Source: Citrobacter koseri ATCC BAA-895
GTDB lineage: Bacteria > Pseudomonadota > Gammaproteobacteria > Enterobacterales > Enterobacteriaceae
Length of the DNA: 64,000 bases
Reading direction: 5' to 3'
NCBI RefSeq assembly: GCF_000018045.1
Contig: NC_009792.1
Coordinates: 3,286,001 to 3,350,000, forward strand
The notes beneath the pieces were generated by a model that saw only the letters and a list, made by a program, of their open reading frames with translations, did not search any database and was not told the DNA's origin. The first letter of the stretch is position 1; every line of letters starts with the position of its first letter. Below, in pieces: positions 51,465 through 59,741 of this stretch. The translations under genes were made by a program, and so were the position numbers.

Positions 51465-51502
51465 TCGCACTCTTTAACGCCGTTTCTCTGCTTCAGGATA
51501 AA

Positions 51503-51532
51503 CAAATGTAATGCGTTATAGCATTACATTTG
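51503..51532. repeat. Perfect inverted repeat between converging genes
   Basis: CAAATGTAATGC and GCATTACATTTG are 12-base perfect arms around a six-base loop GTTATA. It lies between the converging nrdG and the PRD regulator. It could be a bidirectional terminator, although it is AT-rich and lacks T-runs, or a protein binding site. Confidence 0.6.
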
Positions 51533-51561
51533 CATTAACATTCATTTCTGGAAAACGCCTC

Positions 51562-53472
51562 TCAAAAACGGCTCACGCACTCCATCGCTACCGCTTTGAA
51601 CTCGGCAAAATTCTGGCTGGCGCAGAGTCGCGTCATGGCGCGCTCACGCAGGAAAGTGACAAAAATATCGTAGATCGCCATTGCTTCTTCGTACTCGCTT
51701 TTACTGATGGCGAGTAAAAAGATGACGTGCGCCGTCTCATCTCCCCAGACGATGCCCTGCGGCGCGAGCACGGTATAGACCACCGTTTTCTTCGCCAGCA
51801 ATCCCAGGGCGTGCGGCAGGGCGATGCTGTCGCCTAACATTGTGCTGACAATGGCTTCACGCTCAACCACCGAGTCGAGAAACTCCGCATCCACAAACCC
51901 CTCGCTTTGCAGCTGATCGCACAATGTCTTAAACAGCGTCTGCTGATCCATTGCACTGTCGATAATGCGAAAGTGAGCGGCGTCGAAGTATTTGTTCAGC
52001 ATCCACGGGCGGGTTCTGTCCACCAGCACCAGCTTGCCGATCTGCTCCAGCTGGTAGTCGGTAGGGAATGGCGCAATCATGACCACCGGCTTATCTTTTT
52101 CGCTGACGCGCGCGGTAGAGATGACAAAATCTTCGGCAATGCTGTCCCGCTGCTCATAGTCACGCAGAGTCAGGGTTCTCACGATCTCAATCTGCGGATA
52201 TTTCCGCGCCAGCACCGCTTCGATCATGCGTACCATCGCATTTCCCGCGTCACATACCAGCAGGATTTTAGGCTGCCGTTGGTAACCGATGTTGTAACTA
52301 CGTTCCAGCCCAACACCAATATGCAATACCAGAAAACCAATCTCGTTTTCGCTGATGGTATACGGCGTGTATTTTCCCCAACCCGACACGGCCGCCAGCG
52401 TCATATCCCACGCCATAGGGTAGTGCTGCTTAATGTTTTCCAGTAGCGGATTGGGGATCATGATCTGATAGCGCACTCGCGTGATCATCGTTTTGATGTG
52501 GGTGAGCAGGTCGGCATGTAACTGTTTGTCATTCAACAGGTTATAGTTGTACTGCGTGTTGATAAAACGGAGGATATAGTTAACCAGCGCTTCATCGTCA
52601 TCGGCATTGATGGCGCTGGGAGCAATCTCCTGCACCTGCCGTGCGGCAATGTGTACCTTCAGCCAGTTCTCTTCAGACGCCGACAGCGGTTTATCCGCCA
52701 GGTGTTGCAGCACCGCCGCAATATCCCGCGCCGCGAAGCAGACGTTGTCCTCCACCTCTTCCGTGGTAAATTCCGACAGCGGATATCCTTCGCTGATGCG
52801 CCGTACCGCGACGGCGCAATACAGGCGTAAAAACAGCTCGCCTTCATCTGTCAGGCGAATACGAAAACGGGTAAATATTTCCTGCAAAATCGGCTGCAAT
52901 TGCTCCGGCACGCCCGCGTTAAGCGCTTCTTCCACAATCAACGGGTTCGCCGGGTCCTGCTGCGCCAGCGTCCACAGGAGATCGGTCAGACACGCGCGGA
53001 TCGCCATTTCGCTGCCGAACAATTTCATGCCGTGGCGAGGGCGGGTTTCCAGCGTCAGATGATAGCGGCGCAGCCACTCGCGAACTTCCGCCATATCGTT
53101 TTGCAGCGTCGCGCGGCTGACGAACCACTCATCCGCCAGATCTTCCAGTTTGAGCGAGAAAGCAGACGTCAGGAAACGAACCACCAGATAGTGCACCCGT
53201 TCCTGGCTGGTTCGCGGGATGCGCAGCGTACTCGGCTGCTGCTCCCGCAGGGTTTGATAGCGGGTCGGATCGTCAATTCGGAGCTGATAACCGTTGCCCC
53301 GGCTCAGAACAAACTGCGCGCCATACTGCGTCAGCAACGCATTCAACGCAGTAATGTCCGCCCGCACGGTGCGCGTGGAAACCGACAACCGCTGCGCCAG
53401 CTCATCCTGCGGCAGCGTCTCGTTTTGCAACATATCAAACAGCTGTGCCAAACGTTGGTTGGGGAATCGCAC
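51562..53472 (-). CDS. PRD-containing transcriptional regulator with EIIB and EIIA domains
   Basis: 636 residues in MtlR/LicR-type order. A helix-turn-helix at the N-terminus (LPQDELAQRLSVSTRTVRAD) is followed by two PRD domains in the middle, an EIIB-Gat-like domain with Cys in ILLVCDAGNA (about residue 410) and a C-terminal EIIA-Fru-like domain with His in SIALPHALG (about residue 550). Phosphorylation of these sites by the PTS normally sets activity. The GTG start at 53470-53472 with GAGGT upstream is preferred to an earlier one that would overlap the aldolase gene. It is the last gene of the nine-gene operon. Confidence 0.85.
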   Translation of the reverse strand: MRFPNQRLAQLFDMLQNETLPQDELAQRLSVSTRTVRADITALNALLTQYGAQFVLSRGNGYQLRIDDPTRYQTLREQQPSTLRIPRTSQERVHYLVVRFLTSAFSLKLEDLADEWFVSRATLQNDMAEVREWLRRYHLTLETRPRHGMKLFGSEMAIRACLTDLLWTLAQQDPANPLIVEEALNAGVPEQLQPILQEIFTRFRIRLTDEGELFLRLYCAVAVRRISEGYPLSEFTTEEVEDNVCFAARDIAAVLQHLADKPLSASEENWLKVHIAARQVQEIAPSAINADDDEALVNYILRFINTQYNYNLLNDKQLHADLLTHIKTMITRVRYQIMIPNPLLENIKQHYPMAWDMTLAAVSGWGKYTPYTISENEIGFLVLHIGVGLERSYNIGYQRQPKILLVCDAGNAMVRMIEAVLARKYPQIEIVRTLTLRDYEQRDSIAEDFVISTARVSEKDKPVVMIAPFPTDYQLEQIGKLVLVDRTRPWMLNKYFDAAHFRIIDSAMDQQTLFKTLCDQLQSEGFVDAEFLDSVVEREAIVSTMLGDSIALPHALGLLAKKTVVYTVLAPQGIVWGDETAHVIFLLAISKSEYEEAMAIYDIFVTFLRERAMTRLCASQNFAEFKAVAMECVSRF

Positions 53473-53494
53473 GTCACTTACCTCACTCTTGCTA

Positions 53495-54235
53495 TTAACC
53501 TGCACACGTCCGGGTAATGGCCAACAGCTGGCGCACATCGTCTGGACGGGTGTTGCCACTCACCTTATCAATAATCGAACTATAAATGTGAGGAATGATT
53601 TTGCTGACGCCGGCATCAAGCGCAATCTGCAAAATCTCGCCAAAGTTTTCCAGATCGATACCGCCAGTCGGCTCCAGCCAGAAGTCGTGACGGGCGCAGG
53701 CTTCCGCTACCGCTTTGTACTCATCACGGCATTTCAGGCCACCCATCGGGAAGTATTTAATCGAGCTGCCGCCCATGTCTTTCAGCAGGGCAATCGCCGT
53801 CTCAACGGGAACAATGCCGTCCGGCGTTTTGCTGCTCAGCGGGCCGGTAGAAATTTTCACCCTGCCCGGCGTCCCCGTCGGGGAGACCAGACCGTTAACG
53901 ACCGTTTCACTCTGCCCCAGCAGCGCGCGGCTGGTCGCCACGCCGGTAAAGACCTGATTAACGTGCTGCGGCTGCACCTGACGAGAGATTTCGCTCACCA
54001 TCGCCGACTGGTTCGGATCGCCAGCCCCCAGGCCAACGGAGAGGGCATTGTCGATAAGCGCCGCGTATTCGCGCATATCCGCCACCGCGCTGTCGACATC
54101 CGGGTAATTTTTGGAGAGCACGCCGACCAGCACATGGCCTTCCGCCGCCGCATAAATCTCACGGGCGTTCTCTTTGGAACCCGCCAGAACGTTCAGACAA
54201 ACGCGGTCACGGTAAAAGTTAGGGGTCAGTTTCAT
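53495..54235 (-). CDS. KDGP aldolase (DgaF-like)
   Basis: 246-residue TIM-barrel aldolase of the EF_0839/DgaF type. The likely Schiff-base Lys is in MGGSSIKYFPMGG and a conserved Glu in FWLEPTGGID. In Salmonella, DgaF cleaves 2-keto-3-deoxygluconate 6-phosphate to pyruvate and glyceraldehyde 3-phosphate. Its ATG overlaps the stop of the ammonia-lyase gene by four bases, so the two steps are translationally linked. The dga genes of Salmonella come with a mannose-type PTS, which is not present here. Confidence 0.85.
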   Translation of the reverse strand: MKLTPNFYRDRVCLNVLAGSKENAREIYAAAEGHVLVGVLSKNYPDVDSAVADMREYAALIDNALSVGLGAGDPNQSAMVSEISRQVQPQHVNQVFTGVATSRALLGQSETVVNGLVSPTGTPGRVKISTGPLSSKTPDGIVPVETAIALLKDMGGSSIKYFPMGGLKCRDEYKAVAEACARHDFWLEPTGGIDLENFGEILQIALDAGVSKIIPHIYSSIIDKVSGNTRPDDVRQLLAITRTCAG

Positions 54236-55350
54236 GCTTTTTTCTCCTGATTAATCACGTCGCGAATACGGCGTGCCACAATCTCCAGTTGCGCCTGATT
54301 TACGCTGCGGACATCCGCCTCAATAATGCCTTCGTTAGCTTTGTAGCCACGGAAATAGATGGCGTACTCACCCTGTTTGAGGGCTTCCACCAGATCGCCG
54401 GTGGCAATGCCGGTCACGGCCTCATCGAATTTAATTTCCGTTCGCGCGATATCGCGTCCGGCGCTGTCCCACACCACGCGGGCGCTCACGCCATTAAGCG
54501 CATTCAGCGCATCAATGAACGGCGTCATTTTTTCGACCATCTCCGCGCCGCTCTCTTTCTGCGCGTTCAGGTAGAGTTCGATGGCGCAGGTCAGCCCGAG
54601 GATGCCCTCTTTGCCGACTTTCATGGCGCGGCCAATGCCCGCCGTCTGGCGTTTCACCCACTCGACGTACTGAGTTTTACCGAGCACCAGACCGCTGGTC
54701 GGCCCTTCAATCGCTTTCGCGCCGCTGTAGATCACCAGATCCGCGCCGACGCGGTAGTAACACTGCAAATCCTCTTCTGCCGCCGCATCCACAATCAACG
54801 GTAAATTGTGCGTGCGCGCGACTACCGCCGCCTGCTCTACGCTGAGCATGCTTTTCTGCACGCAGTGGTGAGATTTGATATAGAGGATCGCCGCCGTGCG
54901 CGGAGTGATCGCCGCCGCAAGCTGCGCTGCGGAACATTCGTTGGCATAACCGGCTTCGACCAGCTTACCGCCGCCCAGCGCCACCATCGTACCAACCGGC
55001 GCGCCAAAGTTAACGTTGTGCCCTTTCGGCAATACAATTTCGTTATTCTCGATCGGAGTAACATGCAGGTTTTCCAGCAGCCAGTCGCTGTCCTGAACCA
55101 GTACCGCCGCTACCGACTGGGCAATTCCCGCCGAGGCGCAGGAGACGACCGTCGCCCCTTCCACATCCAGCAGTTTTGCAATGTACTCCCCGGTTTTATT
55201 GACCAGATCTTTCATCTCAAAGTACTGGTTCATGCCATCCATTGCCGCCTGCACCACTTCCGGGCGCGGGGTGGAAACACCGAGCGCGGTCATGCGCCCT
55301 GATGTATTAATCACTTGTTTCAGATTGTATTTTTCATAAATCGAAGTCAC
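54232..55350 (-). CDS. PLP-dependent ammonia lyase (DgaE-like, SelA-related)
   Basis: 372 residues of the SelA-like PLP family. The cofactor Lys is in VIYSGAKAIEGPTSG and the PLP-binding Asp in LPLIVDAAAEEDLQ. DgaE of Salmonella turns D-glucosaminate 6-phosphate into KDGP and ammonia, which fits the aldolase next door. The GTG start at 55348-55350, with GGGAG eight bases before it, gives MTSIYEKYNLKQVINTSGR as in DgaE and is preferred to a GTG three codons upstream. It overlaps the end of the amidohydrolase gene by 17 bases. Confidence 0.85.
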   Translation of the reverse strand: MTSIYEKYNLKQVINTSGRMTALGVSTPRPEVVQAAMDGMNQYFEMKDLVNKTGEYIAKLLDVEGATVVSCASAGIAQSVAAVLVQDSDWLLENLHVTPIENNEIVLPKGHNVNFGAPVGTMVALGGGKLVEAGYANECSAAQLAAAITPRTAAILYIKSHHCVQKSMLSVEQAAVVARTHNLPLIVDAAAEEDLQCYYRVGADLVIYSGAKAIEGPTSGLVLGKTQYVEWVKRQTAGIGRAMKVGKEGILGLTCAIELYLNAQKESGAEMVEKMTPFIDALNALNGVSARVVWDSAGRDIARTEIKFDEAVTGIATGDLVEALKQGEYAIYFRGYKANEGIIEADVRSVNQAQLEIVARRIRDVINQEKKA

Positions 55351-56467
55351 GTTCAGCACTCCCTTGTTCGGTTACATAGCCCTTACCCGCACGGATGGCG
55401 GCAAGCGGCACCAGCAATTTTTCAGCCTGTAAGCTGTCGTTTTCAGCGTCCACCAGCACGGTTGGCTGGCGCCTGAGCGTAAAGAGGGTCAAGTCGGCGT
55501 CCAGACCTGGCTCAAGGCGGCCTTTGCTTTTCAGGTTCAGGCCATCAGCGGCATTTGCCGTCACACAGTCGATGACCTGCGGCAGCGTCATGCCGATGGC
55601 GAGGAATTTCGACATCACGTTGGCAAGCGAATAAACCGGGCCATTGATGCGGTTACGACAGTAGATATCCGAGCTGATGGTGTGCGGCAAAATGCCTAAG
55701 CTAATCGCGCGCTGCGCGACCGCAAAGCTCAGGCTGGCAGTGCCGTGACCAACGTCCAGGCGCACGCCGCGCTGTAGCGCCCGGGTGATTGACGCGCGCA
55801 GCTCGCCGCCCGGCGTCAGAATGCGATTAGGTTTGCCGTTATAGCAGTGAGTGATGATATCGCCCGCCGTCAGACGCTCAGCGATCTCATCCAGATCCGG
55901 CGGATTGTTGCCGATGTGTACCATCAACGGCAGATCGCCGTTCTCTTTCTGCATCGCTTTGGCGCATTCCAGCGGCGTAATGCCGTTTTCACCCACCACG
56001 CTGCTGCTCATTCGCGCCTTCAGGCCCACAATGAAATTCGGATGGCGTTTCACCGCCTGTTTCACGGCGTCCGCATCGACATTGGCCATATTCGCCAGTT
56101 CGTTTTGTGCGATCAGTCCTACGCGGGAGATATTCAGCAACGCATAAACTTCAGTGGCCGCTTCACGGGTCAGCGTGTAGAAATCATCAATGTCGTCTGC
56201 GCCGGTACTGCCCGCATCAACAACGGTGGTGACGCCTGTCGCAATACCGACGCTGTCCGGCTCATCGTGATAAATCGGGGATTTCGGATAGCAGTGGACG
56301 TGGGAATCAATCCACCCTGCGCTAACGTAATACTCGCCGCGCAGATCGACGGTTTTCGCCGCCGGTTGCTGGATATTGCCCAGCGCGGCAATTTTGCCGT
56401 CCTTCAGGGCGATATCGCCCACCGTATCGTCAACCAGACGCGCACGGCGCAGGAGTAAATCATACAT
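55334..56467 (-). CDS. Amidohydrolase (dihydroorotase/deacetylase-like)
   Basis: 377-residue metal-dependent hydrolase of the amidohydrolase superfamily. Metal ligands are visible as HVH in WIDSHVHCYP, a likely carboxylated Lys in IVGLKARMSSS, and His in LMVHIGNN and ITHCYNGKPN. The catalytic Asp is in ISSDIYCRNR. Relatives are annotated EF_0837-type or deacetylase. With a DgaE-like lyase downstream it might remove an acyl group from an N-acyl amino-sugar acid. The substrate is inferred from operon context only. Confidence 0.85.
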   Translation of the reverse strand: MYDLLLRRARLVDDTVGDIALKDGKIAALGNIQQPAAKTVDLRGEYYVSAGWIDSHVHCYPKSPIYHDEPDSVGIATGVTTVVDAGSTGADDIDDFYTLTREAATEVYALLNISRVGLIAQNELANMANVDADAVKQAVKRHPNFIVGLKARMSSSVVGENGITPLECAKAMQKENGDLPLMVHIGNNPPDLDEIAERLTAGDIITHCYNGKPNRILTPGGELRASITRALQRGVRLDVGHGTASLSFAVAQRAISLGILPHTISSDIYCRNRINGPVYSLANVMSKFLAIGMTLPQVIDCVTANAADGLNLKSKGRLEPGLDADLTLFTLRRQPTVLVDAENDSLQAEKLLVPLAAIRAGKGYVTEQGSAERDFDL

Positions 56468-56480
56468 CGCTCTCTCCTTT

Positions 56481-56516
56481 GCCGGATGGCGGCGTAACCG
56501 CCTTATCCGGCCTACA
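56481..56516. repeat. REP element inside the operon
   Basis: GCCGGATGGCGGCGTAACCG to CCTTATCCGGCCTAC, between the DUF4310 and amidohydrolase genes. It divides the operon into transport and enzyme halves. Confidence 0.85.
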
Positions 56517-56525
56517 AATCAACAG

Positions 56526-57170
56526 TTAGCTAATGGCAATCGGGAAGATCGAACCTAAAATCATGGCGCCGAGGATCGCGCCGCCGGTGATCGGCTTCTG
56601 CCAGAGATAGAACAGCAACGCCCCCAGCAAAGAACCCACGCCGATTGGAATCGAGGCGGTCATCGCGCTGAGGATGATCAGCGGCCCCAGGAAGCGGCCT
56701 GACGCATTACCCGCCCCCATCATCACGTCCGCCCCGTAGGTGGAGTCGCTCTGATTGATGGTGAACTTACGCGCCAGAATGATGACGTAGCCAATTGCCA
56801 GACCAATCACCAGACCGGTGATTAACGAGGCGACAAAGTTAGCGACCGGGAAAACGATCCCTGCGCCCAGCAGCAGCGCCGGAACCCCAAGACCGACGCC
56901 GGTCTGGATCGCCCCGCCGATGTCCAGAATCCCCACCAGCGACCCTTCGATAATGCGGGCAAACAGGAAGCTTGCGCCAAACGCGGCCACCGCGCCGTAA
57001 ACGCCGGTGTCCATCCCCGCTTTCAGCATTGCCACAAAGGCCACTTCGTTAAACGCGCCGATACCGTACAGGTAGTACATATGCGTCCCGGCAAAAACGC
57101 CGGATGAGAGCAAGCCTACAAAGATCGGGAACGACCAGTCGGCATACCAAAAACCTTTATTCTGTTCCAT
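56526..57170 (-). CDS. DUF4310 membrane protein
   Basis: 214 residues with about five to six hydrophobic helices (for example FPIFVGLLSSGVFAGTHMYY and FVASLITGLVIGLAIGYVII) and many glycines, like a transport channel. It matches the EF_0833/DUF4310 family from memory. No family member has a proven function that I know of. It overlaps nothing and has GGAGG 12 bases before its ATG. It is likely one half of a two-part permease with DUF4311 just upstream. Confidence 0.8.
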   Translation of the reverse strand: MEQNKGFWYADWSFPIFVGLLSSGVFAGTHMYYLYGIGAFNEVAFVAMLKAGMDTGVYGAVAAFGASFLFARIIEGSLVGILDIGGAIQTGVGLGVPALLLGAGIVFPVANFVASLITGLVIGLAIGYVIILARKFTINQSDSTYGADVMMGAGNASGRFLGPLIILSAMTASIPIGVGSLLGALLFYLWQKPITGGAILGAMILGSIFPIAIS

Positions 57171-57184
57171 TATGATGGCCTCCG

Positions 57185-57961
57185 TTATTTGCCGCTGAGC
57201 GAGCCGTGGATCAGTTCGAGCCAGTTCGGCACGGTCATATTGAAGGATTCGATCATCTTCATGTCGAAGCCGCGGAAGAAGCCGCTCAGGACAAACAGCG
57301 CCACAATGGCGACCATCATCACTTTGGTGACGTGGTTCCAGCCGCTCTCTTCAACGCCTTTGCCGATCAGAATACCCAGCACCAGACCCGGAACGGCGTT
57401 ACCCATGATCAGCTGCGCCGCGCCGCCAAACACGGTGGCCCAGAAGCCTGATTTTTTCCCGGCGTCGATCGCCGCCAGCCAGAAGATAACCGGCATCACG
57501 GTATTCACCAGCAGGTTAGCCGCAGGCACCAATACCTTAACGGCGGTGACCTGCAACGCTTCCGGTACGGAAGAGGCGGTAAGGTTGAGGAAGGTCACGA
57601 CGATCATGCCGATGATGCCGCAGGCAATCGCCATTTTCTTCGGATCGTGCAGCGTCTCGCCGACATTGCGGTTTTTGATCATCAGCGCTGCCGCGCCCCA
57701 GTTCGGGATGATGCGGTGATCGACATCCTGCGTGAATGAACCCGCCGCAACGGATGAAGCCCAGGCGTTGAAGAAGAAGCCCAGACCGAAGGAGAAGTGA
57801 GAAGCCGGGTCTCCTTCACAGGAGTTCAGTTCCCCCAATGTACGAAACGCGCCCATACCCTGTGTAGTCGGCGCATGAAACATGCGTGCAGCCCCGGCGC
57901 CCACACCGACGCCGACCAGGCCACCAATGATGAGCGATTTTATTAATATTATCAGGAACAT
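57185..57961 (-). CDS. DUF4311 membrane protein
   Basis: 258 residues. A first hydrophobic helix rich in glycine (IIGGLVGVGVGAGAARMF) is followed by a conserved loop (NSCEGDPASHFSFGLGFFFN), then several helices. It is of EF_0832/DUF4311 type. Together with DUF4310 it probably forms the membrane part of a transporter that resembles no standard PTS EIIC. The gene is 14 bases upstream of DUF4310. Confidence 0.8.
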   Translation of the reverse strand: MFLIILIKSLIIGGLVGVGVGAGAARMFHAPTTQGMGAFRTLGELNSCEGDPASHFSFGLGFFFNAWASSVAAGSFTQDVDHRIIPNWGAAALMIKNRNVGETLHDPKKMAIACGIIGMIVVTFLNLTASSVPEALQVTAVKVLVPAANLLVNTVMPVIFWLAAIDAGKKSGFWATVFGGAAQLIMGNAVPGLVLGILIGKGVEESGWNHVTKVMMVAIVALFVLSGFFRGFDMKMIESFNMTVPNWLELIHGSLSGK

Positions 57962-57983
57962 ATTTATGCCTTTTAATAAAGAA

Positions 57984-58283
57984 TCAGCGTTGCGCGACGA
58001 AGTCCACCTTGTCGAGATTGATGGCAGTCACGTTGACGGTCACTTCCAGCTCCACGCTGTAGGTGCGTCTTTCCCGGCGCAAAAAGACAAATAAAAACGC
58101 TTCTTTGCGCACCGTTTCACGCGCTTGAACAACCTGCACATCCTGTGGCTCAATACGCAATAAAATATGCGGCGATGCTTTCATCACCGCGCCCTGAACG
58201 TGGTTCAGGGCATCGGCAAAGGCGCGCGCTTTGGCTTCGCCTTTACCGGTGACTCTCACCGTAGTGGTGAATTGTTCTTTCAT
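57984..58283 (-). CDS. DUF4312 small protein
   Basis: 99 residues, of EF_0831/DUF4312 type. It has an alpha/beta ferredoxin-like pattern (FTTTVRVTGKGEAKARAFAD, then ILLRIEPQDVQVVQA) with no membrane helix. The ATG at 58281-58283 is chosen because it lies directly after the stop of the SFCGS gene (TAAGTATG), a coupled start. The function is unknown. It may be a cytosolic subunit of the proposed transporter. Confidence 0.78.
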   Translation of the reverse strand: MKEQFTTTVRVTGKGEAKARAFADALNHVQGAVMKASPHILLRIEPQDVQVVQARETVRKEAFLFVFLRRERRTYSVELEVTVNVTAINLDKVDFVAQR

Positions 58284-58285
58284 AC

Positions 58286-58648
58286 TTAAGCGCCGTATTT
58301 CTTCTGCCACGCCTGAACCAGACGCTCGCCAAGTTCTTCTTTATCCATAAAGCCGAACCCCAGCACGTTGCAGCCTTCGTTGATAGCCGTGACGCCTTCA
58401 TCCACAGAGCGCATCCCGTATTTGGCTTTGTAGCCATACTTGTTTTGCGCCGTAATGGCGCCCGCGCCGCCGCTACCGCAAAAAGAGATGCCAAAGGTAG
58501 CGTTTTCCGCTTTCATCACGTCGCCCAGCTTCATATCCGCCGCCACGCCCGGCACCACCACCGCACGACCACCGGCTTTTTCCACACCTGCCGCCACTTT
58601 CTGGCCCTTACCCAGACGATCGCCAATTACGACTGTAATCTGTTCCAT
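58286..58648 (-). CDS. Glycine-rich SFCGS-family protein
   Basis: 120 residues, EF_0830-type. MEQITVVIGDRLGKGQKVAAG is followed by the signature ISFCGSGGAGAITAQ. The single Cys in a glycine-rich loop after a beta strand recalls the phosphorylated Cys of EIIB domains, but that link is my inference. AAGGAG precedes the ATG at 58646-58648; the frame is open further up but overlaps the PRD gene. Confidence 0.82.
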   Translation of the reverse strand: MEQITVVIGDRLGKGQKVAAGVEKAGGRAVVVPGVAADMKLGDVMKAENATFGISFCGSGGAGAITAQNKYGYKAKYGMRSVDEGVTAINEGCNVLGFGFMDKEELGERLVQAWQKKYGA

Positions 58649-58658
58649 TTTTTGCTCC

Positions 58659-58979
58659 TTAAAGGTTGTCTTTCGCGACTTCGAAATGTACTGACAGCAG
58701 CCAGGCTTCTTCCTCTGGAAGGTTGCCAAACGCCGCCACGATGTCGCGGGCAAGTGCCATTGATTCGGCTGAAATTTCATCAAATAAACTGGCATCCACT
58801 TCCGGCAAAGGCTCGCCGGTCACTGACCGGTGCGCCATGGCGCGAACATGAGACGTCAGCATTTGTTCCTGTACGGCGTTGGGAATGATGTGATGTTCGC
58901 TGAGTAAGGCATACACCTGCGCCAGCATGCGATCGGCCAGTTCACCGATCTCCGTCACCTGCTCCCCCATGTCGTTCAT
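58659..58979 (-). CDS. Small PRD-domain protein
   Basis: 106 residues, essentially one PRD domain (IIPNAVQEQMLTSHVRAMAHRS, then EEAWLLSVHFEVAKDN with conserved His residues). It is of EF_0829 type. It has no DNA-binding domain, so it may carry a phosphorylation signal or act as a transporter subunit. The ATG at 58977-58979 with GGAG seven bases before it is preferred over one six codons upstream. It is the first gene of the operon. Confidence 0.82.
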   Translation of the reverse strand: MNDMGEQVTEIGELADRMLAQVYALLSEHHIIPNAVQEQMLTSHVRAMAHRSVTGEPLPEVDASLFDEISAESMALARDIVAAFGNLPEEEAWLLSVHFEVAKDNL

Positions 58980-59065
58980 TACTGCTCCGTTATTCACTCG
59001 TCTTACCCCGTTAATGGCTCTGGGTTAAAACTAACGGCAGGGGTTAAAAGTTTGTAGCGAGTTGT

Positions 59066-59085
59066 TTTCCACTTCGAAGTGGAAA
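59066..59085. promoter_or_regulatory. Perfect 20-bp palindrome, candidate operator
   Basis: TTTCCACTTCGAAGTGGAAA equals its own reverse complement. It lies 87 bases upstream of the first gene of the operon and is a probable binding site for the operon's regulator. Confidence 0.65.
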
Positions 59086-59146
59086 GGCGAGTGGCGACAG
59101 TGATCTGTTCCACAGAAAAGGGGGATTTGGCGATTTATCGCTGAAA

Positions 59147-59168
59147 AACTGTGACATACGTCGCAAGG
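59147..59168 (-). promoter_or_regulatory. CRP-like site
   Basis: TGTGA-CATACG-TCGCA (59150-59165) differs from the CRP core by one base. It would place the operon under catabolite control. Confidence 0.55.
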
Positions 59169-59265
59169 AAAGGCGGAAAAACCGATGAGAAAAAGCACAT
59201 TCGCGCGATCGCCGAATGTGAAAAAGTGTGACGGGAATAGGGATTACTTATGGCCCAGGGGAAAT

Positions 59266-59302
59266 GCCGGATGACAACGCGATGCGTCTTATCCGGCCTA
59301 CA
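59266..59302. repeat. REP element after cybC
   Basis: GCCGGATGACAACGCGATGC to GTCTTATCCGGCCTAC, directly after the 3' end of cybC. Confidence 0.82.
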
Positions 59303-59310
59303 TCACGTTA

Positions 59311-59697
59311 TTAACGATACTTCTTATGGTACGCGTTGCGGGTGGTTTTAAACGTTTCCGCCGCCGCTTGCGCCTCTTTGATTTTTCCTTCATTCGCCAG
59401 TTTTAATGCGCCGTCAATCTGACCGACCAGCGTATCTAAACCGTGGCGAAAATCCTTCATCTCCGGGCTATCCGGGGCTTTATCTTCCAGCTTAGGCGGC
59501 GTGCCTTTTTGCGCATCCAGCGCAGCGACGCGCATTTTGCTTAACGCGTCTTTCAGTTCGGTCGCGTTATCCGTCTTTTCCACCACCTTCAGATTGTCGT
59601 TAAGCGTGTCCATATTGTCTTCAAGATCGGCAGAAAACACCGCCGAACTGAACGCCAGGGATGATATGGCAAGAACAGTTAACAGGTTTTTACGCAT
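59311..59697 (-). CDS. cybC: Cytochrome b562, soluble periplasmic
   Basis: 128 residues. The signal peptide MRKNLLTVLAISSLAFSSAV ends near FSA, and the mature protein begins ADLEDNM. It is a four-helix bundle with heme ligands Met 7 (mature numbering) and the His in RNAYHKKYR. The gene is complete here, with start and signal peptide. The K-12 copy is, from memory, annotated as truncated. Confidence 0.95.
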   Translation of the reverse strand: MRKNLLTVLAISSLAFSSAVFSADLEDNMDTLNDNLKVVEKTDNATELKDALSKMRVAALDAQKGTPPKLEDKAPDSPEMKDFRHGLDTLVGQIDGALKLANEGKIKEAQAAAETFKTTRNAYHKKYR

Positions 59698-59741
59698 TGC
59701 TCACTTCCTCATTTTTATTATGAAAAGAAAACAAACGAGTG

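Larger units (their letters stand above)
58980..59265 (-). promoter_or_regulatory. Control region of the nine-gene operon
   Basis: Gene-free stretch. It contains a perfect 20-base palindrome (59066-59085), a CRP-like site (59147-59168) and an inverted repeat with eight-base arms, CACATTCG / CGAATGTG (59196-59220). No clear sigma-54 promoter was found. Confidence 0.6.

Noticed and set aside
58980..59265. Sigma-54 promoter for the dga-like operon
   Set aside because: No convincing TGGCAC-N5-TTGCA pair was found, and the operon's regulator lacks a sigma-54 activator domain.
59311..59697. cybC as a pseudogene, as annotated in K-12
   Set aside because: Start codon, signal peptide and both heme ligands are present here.
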